Assembly: GCA_964603985.1 (NCBI GenBank)
Contig: CAZRXG010000053.1
Coordinates: 1 to 22,575 of the forward strand
DNA from: CAZRXG01 sp964603985
GTDB lineage: Bacteria; Chloroflexota; Anaerolineae; Aggregatilineales; UBA3940
Length of the DNA: 22,575 nucleotides
Direction: 5' to 3'
Below, one piece after another: positions 1 to 7,909 of the stretch. Position numbers and translations under genes: made by a program. Position 1 is the first letter of the stretch. Each line of letters begins with the position of its first letter. The notes beneath the pieces were generated by a model. The model worked only from the letters and a program-made list of their open reading frames with translations, was not told where the DNA came from and ran no database searches.

Positions 1-107
1 AGGTACCTGATGAGCCTTTTTTGTCAACCCCCTTCAAAAGTGTCGTGTCCTCAGCCCATGCATGGGGGGACGGATGAGCCGTCAGGCTCACAGGGGGGTG
101 AGGGGGC
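1..107 (-). repeat. left terminal inverted repeat of the window, containing a REP-like core
   Basis: Bases 3 to about 105 are the reverse complement of the last ~105 bases (about 22472-22575), with one substitution and two single-base indels visible. The outer ~55 bases (3-57) match perfectly. The inner part (52-100) is a minus-strand copy of the dispersed core repeat: a hairpin TGAGCC-TGAC-GGCTCA next to a C-run/G-run palindrome around ATGCAT. This may be the repeat at which an assembly stopped, or a true terminal inverted repeat of an element. Confidence 0.85.
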
Positions 108-115
108 AATGCACT

Positions 116-132
116 AGTGTTGAACATGAGCC
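116..132 (+). repeat. 17-base motif shared with the IS remnant region
   Basis: AGTGTTGAACATGAGCC occurs here and, as its reverse complement, at 12764-12780, just before the decayed IS630-type element. It may be an IS end or a relic of one. That assignment is a guess from position. Confidence 0.4.
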
Positions 133-160
133 GAGTTGTTTTGAATGCTATCAGGATAGA

Positions 161-246
161 AGTTACGCGGTTGGGCGATTCCGGCCACACCGCAGCGAGT
201 GAGAAGTGTGGTAAATCTGTGTAATCCGTGTAATTTGCGGACTGAA
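161..246 (+). repeat. dispersed repeat of the 'CTGTGTAATCCGTG' family
   Basis: The sequence runs from a TTACGCGGTTGG block through CCACACCGCAGCG and AGTGTGGTAAATCTGTG to TTTGCGGACTGAA. Related copies lie on the minus strand at 12551-12642, 17578-17645 and (diverged) 18442-18553. Shorter direct copies of the front block lie at 1537-1569 and 1664-1700. No coding capacity; it fills the space upstream of the first gene. Confidence 0.7.
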
Positions 247-277
247 GCTTCCCAATCAATCGGAGCGAAATGACAAA

Positions 278-661
278 ATGAAAATTGCCATCAGTGTTGC
301 TGCCGCCGAGCCTGACGCCGCGCTCGATCCACGCTTCGGGCGGGCGGCGGCGTTCGCCATCGTGGATACCGAAAGCGGCGATCAGCAGGTCGTGGCCAAC
401 CCGGCCGTCGGCGCGGCAGGCGGGGCAGGCATCCAGGCCGCCGAGTTCGTCGTGAAGCAGGGCGTCGAGGCCGTGATCAGCGGGGCGTTTGGCCCGAACG
501 CCTTCGACGTGCTGGACGCGGCCAACGTGAAGATGTATCGCGCCGAGTCGGGGTCAGTCTCGGATCTGGCGTGGAAGCTTGAAGACGGGGCGCTTGAGCA
601 GGTCACCAAAGCGGGCGGCGGACGCGGGCGTGGGGGCGGACGCGGACGGGGCAGAGGGTGA
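278..661 (+). CDS. NifX/NifB-domain (ORP-like) metal-cluster carrier protein with RGG-like tail
   Basis: A 127-residue protein of the dinitrogenase iron-molybdenum cofactor biosynthesis fold (NifX/NifY/NafY, MTH1175 and orange protein ORP). Visible family marks are the N-terminal beta strand MKIAISV, DPRFGR at 17-22 followed by the AFAIVD strand, GGAGIQAAEFVV at 48-59, and the GVEAVISGAFGPNAFDVL helix-strand region at 62-79. Family members bind or shuttle Fe-Mo or Mo-Cu sulphide clusters in the cytoplasm. The last 15 residues (113-127) are almost pure Gly/Arg, an unusual addition. The ATG is preceded by a weak CGGAG. The stop shares its A with the ATG of the next gene (TGATG), so the two are probably translationally coupled. 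Function in Mo-Cu cluster handling is inferred from fold and neighbours, not proven. Confidence 0.85.
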   Translation: MKIAISVAAAEPDAALDPRFGRAAAFAIVDTESGDQQVVANPAVGAAGGAGIQAAEFVVKQGVEAVISGAFGPNAFDVLDAANVKMYRAESGSVSDLAWKLEDGALEQVTKAGGGRGRGGGRGRGRG

Positions 662-1503
662 TGATCGTCGCGGTGGCAAGCGGCAAGGGCGGGACGGGCA
701 AAACTACCATCGCGACCGGCCTGGCGCTGGCGCTGTCCGACGAGCATCCGGTGCTGTTCCTCGACTGCGATGTAGAGGCCCCCAACGCACACCTGCTGCT
801 TGACCCCCTGCTTGAGCAGCGCGCGGACTCCACACTGCCCATCCCGGAGGTGGACGAGGACGCCTGCCAGTTATGCGGCACGTGCGCCGAGGTGTGCCAG
901 TACAACGCCATCGCGGTCGCGGGCGACAGGGTGCTGATCTTCCCGGAACTGTGTCACGGCTGCGGTAGCTGCACGCTCAACTGCCCGGAGGGCGCGATCG
1001 GCGAGGTGCCACACCCGCTAGGAGTGCTCGAAAGCGGCGAGGCGGGCCAGGGCATCCGCTTCGCGCGTGGGGTGCTGAACGTCGGGCAGCCGATGGCCGT
1101 GCCCGTGATCCGCGACCTTAAGCGCCGCCACCCCCCTGAGCCGGACGAGGTCATGATCCTCGACGCACCGCCGGGAACGTCATGCCCGGTGGTCGAGGTG
1201 GTGCGCGAGGCGGACTACGTGCTGCTGGTGACGGAGCCGACGCCGTTCGGGCTGCACGACCTGAAGCTGGCCTATTCACTCACGCAGGAGCTGGACCTAC
1301 CGGCGGGCGTGATCATCAACCGGGACGGGATCGGCGACGGCGGGGTGGACGACTTCTGCGCGCAGGTCGGCCTGCCGGTGCTGCTGCGCATCCCACTGGA
1401 CAGGGAGATCGCGGCGGGCATCGCGCGCGGGACGCCACTGGTGCGGCTGCGGCCTGAGTACGGCCCGCGCCTGCGGGAGCTTTTTGAGGCGATCGGCGGA
1501 TAG
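661..1503 (+). CDS. MinD-family ATPase with inserted double [4Fe-4S] ferredoxin domain (paralogue 1)
   Basis: A 280-residue SIMIBI-class P-loop ATPase (COG1149 type). The deviant Walker A GKGGTGKTT is at 8-16, and LFLDCDVEAPN follows at about 33-42. The ferredoxin insert has two C-x2-C-x2-C-x3-C motifs (Cys 69/72/75/79 and 98/101/104/108). MILDAPPGTSCPV further on is the Walker B/switch region. Such proteins are thought to couple ATP hydrolysis to Fe-S or Mo-cluster assembly or electron transfer; in Desulfovibrio two of them sit with the ORP gene. GTG at 658 is an alternative start two bases before the upstream stop ends; ATG 661 gives the standard MIVAVASGKGG N-terminus. It is coupled to the NifX-like gene and paralogous to 3424-4353. 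Confidence 0.9.
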   Translation: MIVAVASGKGGTGKTTIATGLALALSDEHPVLFLDCDVEAPNAHLLLDPLLEQRADSTLPIPEVDEDACQLCGTCAEVCQYNAIAVAGDRVLIFPELCHGCGSCTLNCPEGAIGEVPHPLGVLESGEAGQGIRFARGVLNVGQPMAVPVIRDLKRRHPPEPDEVMILDAPPGTSCPVVEVVREADYVLLVTEPTPFGLHDLKLAYSLTQELDLPAGVIINRDGIGDGGVDDFCAQVGLPVLLRIPLDREIAAGIARGTPLVRLRPEYGPRLRELFEAIGG

Positions 1504-1800
1504 CTTATGGCATATGGCGTATGGCTTATAGCTTTAGGAGCTACGCAGTTGGCCGCTTCCGCGCGCTTGTGCACCCTGAGTACTTGACCCGGCTACGACA
1601 GGAATGTGCTTCGTCCGGCTTCTCTAGGCGGGGGTGGGGGCAAACAATGACCGGATTAAATGTAGGAGTTACGCAGTTGGCCGCTTCCGCGCGCCCCTTG
1701 CGCGCCTCCGGCCACACAGCACCGGGCGGACAGGATAAGTAAATTGTGTATCCGTGAGGTGGCTGAAACTTTTACCGGGGGGAAACGCACGTGCTCAGCA
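1504..1800 (+). repeat. intergenic repeat patchwork, no gene seen up to 2024
   Basis: This 520-base gap (1504-2024) holds no convincing gene. 1504-1530 is a run of GCATATGGC/GTATGGCTTAT-like units, also found at 10056-10110. 1537-1569 and 1664-1700 are direct copies of a GGAG(C/T)TACGCAGTTGG block. 1626-1660 is a truncated inverted copy of the repeat seen at 17725-17875. Further right, a stem CTGAAAC (1902-1908) / GTTTCAG (1932-1938) can form before the next gene. Confidence 0.6.
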
Positions 1801-1809
1801 GACTGCCCG

Positions 1810-1881
1810 GCCTGCTCGCTGGCACGCACGTCGGCTTCAGCCGACATTTCATATTGAGCCTGACGTTTCTAACGTCAGGCA
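1810..1881 (+). repeat. palindromic repeat pair, copy 1
   Basis: Two adjacent hairpins, GTCGGCTTCAGCCGAC and GCCTGACGTTTCTAACGTCAGGC (the latter with a TTTCT-like loop), are separated by ATTTCATATTGA. A near-identical copy lies in inverted orientation at 20863-20938, so this is a mobile or REP-like palindromic unit rather than a one-off terminator. Confidence 0.75.
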
Positions 1882-2024
1882 GTGCAGTCGGCCTGGCTGT
1901 TTTCTGAAACGGTCTCCCCTCCGGTTCAAAAAGTTTCAGTCAGTTCCGTGTATTTGTGGATCGAAGCCTACTGGTCGGCATGGCGGGGAGATTTTTGCCC
2001 CCACGCCGTAAAGGAGCAGACACG

Positions 2025-2852
2025 ATGGAGATACGATGCGTTGTGGAGAACAGCGCGCAGCGCAGTTCAGAGTTCTGGGCGGAGCACGGGGTATCGTTTC
2101 ACATTCAGACGGCGGGTGAGCAGGTGCTCTTTGACACCGGGCAAAGCGGCACGATCCTGCTGCACAACGCCAAATTGCTTGGCGTTGACCTGGGGCAGAT
2201 CGACGCACTGGCGATCAGCCACGCCCACCTCGATCACACCGGCGGGCTGGCGCACGTGCTCCGGTACACCCGCCCCATGATCCCCCTGTACGCCAACCCC
2301 GACCTGTTCCGCGAGCGCTATACACAGCGCGGGGGGGAATACGTCTCTATCGGCATGGAGATGCCACGCGAGGAGCTTGCCGAGCGGGCTGAGGTGCGGC
2401 TGAGCGCCGACCCGGTCGAGATGGTGCCGGGCGTATGGACGACGGGCGAGATCGATCAGCGCCCGGAGTTCGAGGGGCGCAGCCCGGCGCACTGCATCAA
2501 GGCCAACGGCGGCTGGAAGCCCGACCCCTACCGCGACGACCTCTCACTGGTGCTGGAAGGCGAGGGCGGATTGGTGGTGCTGTGCGGCTGCTGCCACGCC
2601 GGTCTGCTGAACACGCTGGCGCACGTCAGGCGGGCCTTCCAAAAGGACATCATCGCGGTGGTGGGCGGTCTGCATCTGGCCATCGCGACCGCCGAGATGC
2701 TCGACCGGACGGTTGAGGCACTGCGGACGACGTACGGCTCGCCGCGCTTGTACCCCAACCACTGCTCGGGCGAGCGGGCCTACGTGGCGCTGGCCAGTGC
2801 GTTCGGCGATCTGGTGGAGCCTTGTCCGGTGGGCACGATCCTGACGTTCTGA
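2025..2852 (+). CDS. metallo-beta-lactamase-fold hydrolase (COG1237 type)
   Basis: A 275-residue MBL-fold protein. The metal motif SHAHLDHTGG at 65-74 gives His66, His68, Asp70 and His71. Further ligand candidates are His191 in GCCHAGLLNT, His217 in GGLHL and His246 in YPNHCSGE. Spacing and the GCCHAG motif match the COG1237 branch, which includes archaeal enzymes described as dihydropterin-ribofuranosylaminobenzene 5'-phosphate synthases; the substrate here is unknown. The start at 2025 is chosen because AAGGAG (2011-2016) lies eight bases upstream and the protein then begins with the family-typical short strand MEIRCVVENSA. An in-frame start at 1956 would add 23 residues with no support. 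It lies between the two ferredoxin-MinD genes and may belong to the same function. Confidence 0.85.
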   Translation: MEIRCVVENSAQRSSEFWAEHGVSFHIQTAGEQVLFDTGQSGTILLHNAKLLGVDLGQIDALAISHAHLDHTGGLAHVLRYTRPMIPLYANPDLFRERYTQRGGEYVSIGMEMPREELAERAEVRLSADPVEMVPGVWTTGEIDQRPEFEGRSPAHCIKANGGWKPDPYRDDLSLVLEGEGGLVVLCGCCHAGLLNTLAHVRRAFQKDIIAVVGGLHLAIATAEMLDRTVEALRTTYGSPRLYPNHCSGERAYVALASAFGDLVEPCPVGTILTF

Positions 2853-2909
2853 GCGGTCGTTTGCGCGTGCATGCAGCCATCTTTTGAGCGGCACATAAAG
2901 GACATTGAT

Positions 2910-3359
2910 ATGCTGGCAGATACGGGTCAAAAGCTCGATGACGGCCAAGTTACCCAGGTCAGAAAAAGAAACCTGATTATCATTGCGACTGTGGTTGCGA
3001 TGGCAGTCGTCGCCGCCACCGCCATGCTGGTGGCAATCCCCAAAAAACTCAGGCCGCAGGCCGAAGCAGGCGATGTCGTCAGGGTGCTGTGTCCCGGCTC
3101 CTCTACGCAGCAGTTCCACCTAAGATCCAGCCCCCCACCCGATTTACCCGGTCAAACCATCCTTTTCCTTGGCCCCATCCCCTGCGAAACCGAGTTCAGG
3201 GTCACGAGCGTCAGCCAGATCCCATGGGATGATCCGGTCTGGATCTCGTATTTGTTATCACCTTCGCTGGATGGTAGATTCCCCGGCGGCTATCTGACAT
3301 TGAGCAAGGATACTGACTGGATCAGGCTCAAGGTGGTGAAAGACCCCGGAGGGCCTTAA
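2910..3359 (+). CDS. small membrane-anchored protein of unknown function
   Basis: A 149-residue protein with a short charged N-terminus, RKR at 18-20 and one hydrophobic segment (about 22-43, NLIIIATVVAMAVVAATAML), followed by an outside domain of about 105 residues. The positive-inside rule suggests N-in/C-out. Two cysteines (VLCPG and IPCET) could form a disulphide, and the C-terminal half looks like beta strands. I recognise no family. ATG 2910 is preferred to ATG 2871 because AAAGGA lies seven bases before it and nothing resembling a ribosome site precedes the earlier one. It sits 57 bases after the hydrolase and 64 before the second MinD gene, so it could be co-transcribed. Confidence 0.65.
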   Translation: MLADTGQKLDDGQVTQVRKRNLIIIATVVAMAVVAATAMLVAIPKKLRPQAEAGDVVRVLCPGSSTQQFHLRSSPPPDLPGQTILFLGPIPCETEFRVTSVSQIPWDDPVWISYLLSPSLDGRFPGGYLTLSKDTDWIRLKVVKDPGGP

Positions 3360-3423
3360 GCCGGCCCTGAGAGGATGGCAACCAGGCGGTTTGTAAACCA
3401 CCCGGCACGACGAAAGGCAAACC

Positions 3424-4353
3424 ATGAAGCAGATCGTCATCCTGAGCGGCAAGGGCGGCACCGGCAAGACAAGCGTCACGGCTGCATTTGCGCACCTGGC
3501 GAGCCAGGAGGCCGGGGCGCGCGCCGTGCTGGTCGATGCGGACGTGGACGCCTCCAACCTGGAGCTGGTGCTGGCCCCACAGACCATCGAGACGCACGCC
3601 TTCATGGGCGGCCAGACGGCGGTCATCGACCCGGAGCTGTGCGCCGCGTGCGGCACCTGCGCCGAGGTGTGCCGCTTCGACGCGGTGAGCAAGGGCACCG
3701 ACGTCTACGTGGTGGACGAGATCGCATGCGAGGGGTGCGCGGCGTGCGCCACGCAGTGCCCCAGCGAGGCGATCCACATGCGGCCAGAGCAGGCAGGAGA
3801 GTGGTTCCACTCGCAGAGCCGCTACGGGCCACTGTTCCACGCGGCGCTGCGCCCGGCGCAGGAGAACAGCGGCAAGCTGGTGATGGTCGTCAAGCAGGAG
3901 GCCGCGTCGCTGGCAGCGGCGGAGGGACACCGGCTGGTGCTCGTCGACGGGCCGCCCGGCATCGGCTGCCCGGTCATCTCGGCAGTTACCGGCGTAGACC
4001 TGTCCGTGATCGTGGCCGAGCCGACCGCCGCCGGAATCCACGACATGGGCCGCGTCCTGGAGACGACCCGGCACTTCGGCGTGCCATCGCTGGTGTGCAT
4101 CAACAAGGCGGACATCTACCCGCAGGGCGCGGACGAGATCGAGGCGTACTGCCGCGCGCAGGGGCTGCCGTTGATCGGGCGGGTGCCATTTGACACGGCG
4201 GTGACCGAGGCCATGACGCGCGGCCAACCGATCACGGTCTACCAGCCCGACGGGCCGGTCAGCCGGGCGCTGCGGGATGCGTGGGGGCAGGTGTTGGGCG
4301 CGTTGGACGGGCGCGACGAGGGCGACGTGGTGATCCGGCTGCCGCTGGATTGA
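3424..4353 (+). CDS. MinD-family ATPase with inserted double [4Fe-4S] ferredoxin domain (paralogue 2)
   Basis: A 309-residue paralogue of the ATPase at 661-1503. Walker A is SGKGGTGKTS at 8-17 and LVDADVDASNLEL at 36-48. The ferredoxin insert has Cys 73/76/79/83 and 102/105/108/112, two full C-x2-C-x2-C-x3-C sets. LVLVDGPPGIGCPV is the Walker B/switch region. GAAAGG lies about eight bases before ATG. Two such ATPases beside a NifX-type protein is the arrangement of ORP gene clusters, where the pair is thought to act together; a heterodimer is therefore a reasonable inference. The ~20 C-terminal residues after QVLGAL are less family-like. Confidence 0.9.
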   Translation: MKQIVILSGKGGTGKTSVTAAFAHLASQEAGARAVLVDADVDASNLELVLAPQTIETHAFMGGQTAVIDPELCAACGTCAEVCRFDAVSKGTDVYVVDEIACEGCAACATQCPSEAIHMRPEQAGEWFHSQSRYGPLFHAALRPAQENSGKLVMVVKQEAASLAAAEGHRLVLVDGPPGIGCPVISAVTGVDLSVIVAEPTAAGIHDMGRVLETTRHFGVPSLVCINKADIYPQGADEIEAYCRAQGLPLIGRVPFDTAVTEAMTRGQPITVYQPDGPVSRALRDAWGQVLGALDGRDEGDVVIRLPLD

Positions 4354-4413
4354 GACGCTCGGCGGAACTTTCTCCGGCGTGGGGGGTTAAGTAGACTTGG
4401 GCAGGGTATTAAA

Positions 4414-4423
4414 CGAGGAGGAG
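4414..4423 (+). promoter_or_regulatory. strong Shine-Dalgarno that sets an ATT start
   Basis: A GAGGAGGAGG run sits seven bases upstream of ATT 4431. The only in-frame codons between the TAA at 4410 and this ATT are ACG, three AGG, TGC and GCC, so no ATG, GTG or TTG is available here. Confidence 0.7.
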
Positions 4424-4430
4424 GTGCGCC

Positions 4431-5399
<969 letters not shown>

Positions 5400-5451
5400 G
5401 GGCCACCGGACACCATCTCACAACTGTCAACCCAAGATATGCTTTTCCCTG

Positions 5452-5551
5452 CCTGACGCGGCATCGCAATCACCCGGGGGATGGTTGCGCGTTTGCCGGT
5501 GGGCTGCGAGTCGGGTATCGGGCGGGGCACCCGGCAGGTTCAGGTGGGGCG
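5452..5551 (+). repeat. ~100-base direct repeat, copy 1
   Basis: It starts CCTGACGCGGCATCGCA, continues through GGGGGATGGTTGCGCG and TTGCCGGTGGG, and ends in CAGGTGGGGCG. The second copy is at 6120-6223 in the same orientation. It overlaps the last codons of the minus-strand gene at 5540. Confidence 0.75.
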
Positions 5552-5941
5552 TTTGCCTCCGGTGCGGGTGTATTCCAGGGCTTCCTCAAGCGTCCTGAAA
5601 ATCGACACCGGCACGAAGCCGAACAGTTCGCTGTCCAGCCCCTTGGCGGCTAGGTCAAAGAGCTTGGAGTCTGTCACCACCACGAATTCCTGAAAATTGG
5701 GGTGGTGAAAGATCGCATTACTCCCCCTGGCTGCCCGGTTGGCGGCAAGGATTATATCTTGTAGGCTTAACTTCAAGCCGCTGACGTCGGAGACGTAGTA
5801 GAGCGGTTCGTCTGCGGCATCCAGGTGCTCCACAAGTTGTTCGATGTTGATAAGCAGATCGTCGGCCGCGCTCCACCCTTCATACATGGTGTTGATCAAA
5901 ACTGGCTCGCCGGGCAGCTTCTCGATTTTGTATGTGCTCAT
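5540..5941 (-). CDS. small SpoIIAA/STAS-like protein, conserved hypothetical
   Basis: A 133-residue soluble protein beginning MSTYKIEKLPGEPVLI. It has a beta-alpha pattern: a helix around WSAADDLLINIEQLVEHLD, a strand in PLYYVSDVSGLKLS, then FVVVTDSKLFDLAAKGL and a C-terminal helix LEEALEYTR. This is the layout of SpoIIAA/STAS-like proteins often seen in Chloroflexota, but no phosphorylatable serine can be assigned with confidence. The start has GGAGAGGG about seven bases upstream. A TGCTATACT extended -10 lies ~80 bases before the ATG (6022-6030). The gene is enclosed by two direct repeats. Its partner and role are unknown. Confidence 0.7.
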   Translation of the reverse strand: MSTYKIEKLPGEPVLINTMYEGWSAADDLLINIEQLVEHLDAADEPLYYVSDVSGLKLSLQDIILAANRAARGSNAIFHHPNFQEFVVVTDSKLFDLAAKGLDSELFGFVPVSIFRTLEEALEYTRTGGKRPT

Positions 5942-6021
5942 CGCGTCCCTCTCCTGATGCTCCGTGTGACGCTCACATGCGGTTTGGTGTGAACCGGGTT
6001 CGATAAGTAGACGTTATGAGC

Positions 6022-6030
6022 AGTATAGCA
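6022..6030 (-). promoter_or_regulatory. probable extended -10 promoter of the 5540-5941 gene
   Basis: On the minus strand the bases read TGCTATACT, an extended -10 element, about 80 bases before the gene's start. No good -35 is visible upstream, which extended -10 promoters can do without. Confidence 0.4.
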
Positions 6031-6119
6031 AGGGCCGGGTTGGATGTATATGGGGTGTTGCCCCTATCGCGGGGCGGGGTTCCGGGGCGGCAAGCGGGGG
6101 GGTGTATTCAGTTTGCATC

Positions 6120-6223
6120 TCCTGCGTGACGCGGCATCGCATCCATCCGGGGGATGGTTGCGCGCTTGCCGGTGGGGTGCGAGTCGTTCATCGGGCGGGG
6201 CACCTGCAAGTTGAAGTGCAGCC
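6120..6223 (+). repeat. ~100-base direct repeat, copy 2
   Basis: The same unit as 5452-5551 with scattered differences (for example GCATCCATCC for GCAATCACC). Open reading frames crossing it into the next operon are not considered coding. The rest of 5942-6341 holds only the two promoters and a GGGGCGGGG-rich stretch near 6070-6100. Confidence 0.75.
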
Positions 6224-6289
6224 CCCACGCAGGTCGACAACCCACACGATTACAACTCTATTAGAACTGGCAAATGCCCTCACCAAATA

Positions 6290-6298
6290 TGATATAAT
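6290..6298 (+). promoter_or_regulatory. extended -10 promoter of the three-gene cassette
   Basis: TGATATAAT is a perfect -10 hexamer with an upstream TG. Only a weak -35 can be seen. Transcription would begin near 6304-6306, leaving a leader of about 37 bases before the ATG at 6342. Confidence 0.6.
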
Positions 6299-6341
6299 CC
6301 GTAATGTAAACCCAATGGAGATTAGCGAAAACAGGGCAAAT

Positions 6342-7109
6342 ATGTCAGATATCCAGAAGGAACGCTTACCGCTCTCGAAGTGGGAAGCACAGATGTTGCG
6401 CCTTACCGTCTTCCCCAGCCCCGCCGCCGATATTGTTACACACAATTGGTGGGAAGAACTGGTAGGAGAGCCACCTGTGGATGTTCGCTCTCAGCCAAGA
6501 ATGGGTAGTCGGCAGGAAGGTGGCCCTTTTGCGCGAGGCAAATTGGTCCTAAACATTGAGCCGATTCGAATTGACTGGCTATACACAAACGTCAGTGACC
6601 CGAACTCACCGAGTGTATCAGTTGGTCCATTCGAAGAGAATCTTGGGCTATTCCAAGAGTTAGTAGAGCGCTGGTTCAACCTTGAAACGGCTCCATCCGC
6701 CGTGAGGCTGGCATTTGGAGCGATACTCTTGGCTCCGGCTGAGACAAGAGAGGAGGGATATCGCCAGTTGTCACCGTATCTACCATTTGACTTAGACCCG
6801 GTGGGTAGCCGGGATTTCCTTTACCAGATAAACAGGCCGAGAGCTCCACGTTCCAAGATTGAGGGTTTGTCGATTAATCGCTTAACCAAGTGGTCTGTTA
6901 TGTCTTCACACGAAGTTCTCTTCGCCGTTACGCCGGATAAAAGTGAGCAGATAGGAATAGAAAAAGTTCGATATGCCTGCCGCCTTGAGTTGGACATTAA
7001 CACCTCTCCTGAATTCGAAGGTGAACTGAGTCGGGAAGAGCAAAGTGGCACATTCAGGGAATTAGTCGAGATCGGGACCGAGATTGTTCTAGAGGGAGAC
7101 GTCTCATGA
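6342..7109 (+). CDS. conserved-looking protein of unknown function, first gene of an A+T-richer cassette
   Basis: A soluble 255-residue protein that I cannot assign to a named family. It opens SDIQKERLPLSKWEAQMLRLTVFP and contains WWEELVGEPP, GPFARGKLVLNIEPIRIDWL, LFQELVERWF, RLAFGAILL, FLYQINRPR and INRLTKWSV. The many W, R and G positions set in short motifs look like a real conserved core. No signal peptide or membrane segment. ATG 6342 is preferred; ATG 6315 would leave almost no 5' leader, and ATG 6102 runs through the repeat at 6120-6223. The stop overlaps the next ATG (ATGA at 7106-7109), so the two are translationally coupled. Base composition is clearly more A+T-rich than the flanking genes, suggesting transfer. 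Confidence 0.75.
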   Translation: MSDIQKERLPLSKWEAQMLRLTVFPSPAADIVTHNWWEELVGEPPVDVRSQPRMGSRQEGGPFARGKLVLNIEPIRIDWLYTNVSDPNSPSVSVGPFEENLGLFQELVERWFNLETAPSAVRLAFGAILLAPAETREEGYRQLSPYLPFDLDPVGSRDFLYQINRPRAPRSKIEGLSINRLTKWSVMSSHEVLFAVTPDKSEQIGIEKVRYACRLELDINTSPEFEGELSREEQSGTFRELVEIGTEIVLEGDVS

Positions 7110-7906
7110 TCCCACAGGGCAGTGTTAGTACGGCGCCCTCCGTACGATTGAAAGATCCTCATATTCCGCTATATGTTCAGGATCTCGCTGAACATGAGCA
7201 GGATCTCCCTGACTTTCTAATCGAAGATACACCTCAACACGAGACGTTTGCCCAGTATTGGCGTTTCGTTGTTGAAAGTCGGGGTGATATTCCTCAGAAC
7301 GTCAAACTTGTCTTGTCTGGTTCTGGTGAACCATCACGTCTCTTTTTTAAGTGGTTACCCAAACAGAAGTTTATTTGGCTACTGTCCTGTTTATCCTGGA
7401 TCGAGACACACCCACCAGAAAAACACACTGAGGCGTCTCCAAGCTCGACCACGTACCTGCCATCTTCTGAAACGGTGGGGCAGGAACTTCGAAGGCTTTT
7501 CGCCGCAGCTTGCGATGAGATTTTCGAAGACGGGATGGAGTCGGTGTTCTCTCGTGGGTTGGTATCTTTGATAAAAAGGTATGGAAACACTGCAGTTGAA
7601 ACAGTCACCAATTTCATAATCGGAAAGGTTGTAAACCCCGAAGTGGCCTCGGAGGCTTTACGCTGGCTGGGTCATATTGATGATCCTTTTACATATCGTA
7701 ACCGCCTTCACTTGCTTGAACGAAGCCTATGGCATTCATCAGCGCGGGTGCGCGACGGTGCGATTCTCGGCTTGGCGTCACTGGACGATCCGAGCGCAAT
7801 TCCATACCTTGAAAAGGCTGTAGAGAGAGAGCAGATCCAGGAGCTACGTCGATACATGATACAGGTGTTGGATCAGCTAAAGAACACACAGCTTGAACAA
7901 ACGTAA
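7106..7906 (+). CDS. protein of unknown function with C-terminal HEAT-like repeats
   Basis: A 266-residue protein. The N-terminal half (1-125) is unassigned. The C-terminal half (about 128-258) is all-helical and ends in HEAT/PBS-lyase-like units: NPEVASEALRWLGHIDDP, then SSARVRDGAILGLASLDDPSAIPYLEKAV. HEAT units bind proteins or nucleic acids as scaffolds, so an adaptor role in a complex with the gene 1 and gene 3 products is plausible but inferred. Its ATG overlaps the stop of gene 1 by four bases and AGAGGGA lies just upstream. The gene shares the A+T-richer composition of its neighbours. Confidence 0.75.
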   Translation: MIPQGSVSTAPSVRLKDPHIPLYVQDLAEHEQDLPDFLIEDTPQHETFAQYWRFVVESRGDIPQNVKLVLSGSGEPSRLFFKWLPKQKFIWLLSCLSWIETHPPEKHTEASPSSTTYLPSSETVGQELRRLFAAACDEIFEDGMESVFSRGLVSLIKRYGNTAVETVTNFIIGKVVNPEVASEALRWLGHIDDPFTYRNRLHLLERSLWHSSARVRDGAILGLASLDDPSAIPYLEKAVEREQIQELRRYMIQVLDQLKNTQLEQT

Positions 7907-7909
7907 AAA

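Noticed and set aside
52..100. CRISPR-like interpretation of the repeated core units
   Set aside because: Copies are scattered over 22 kb, not evenly spaced, with no spacers and no cas genes.
579..803. Open frame on the plus strand across the end of the NifX-like gene and the start of the first ATPase
   Set aside because: Low-complexity Arg/Gly/Ala product, a frame shadow of two well-supported genes in GC-rich DNA.
3328..4227. Long minus-strand open frame of 299 codons
   Set aside because: It lies antisense to the second ferredoxin-MinD gene, with Arg/His/Ala-rich composition and no family motifs.
6102..6341. N-terminal extension of the first cassette gene back to ATG 6102
   Set aside because: The extension reads through the direct repeat at 6120-6223 and upstream of the extended -10 promoter; the ATG at 6342 fits better.
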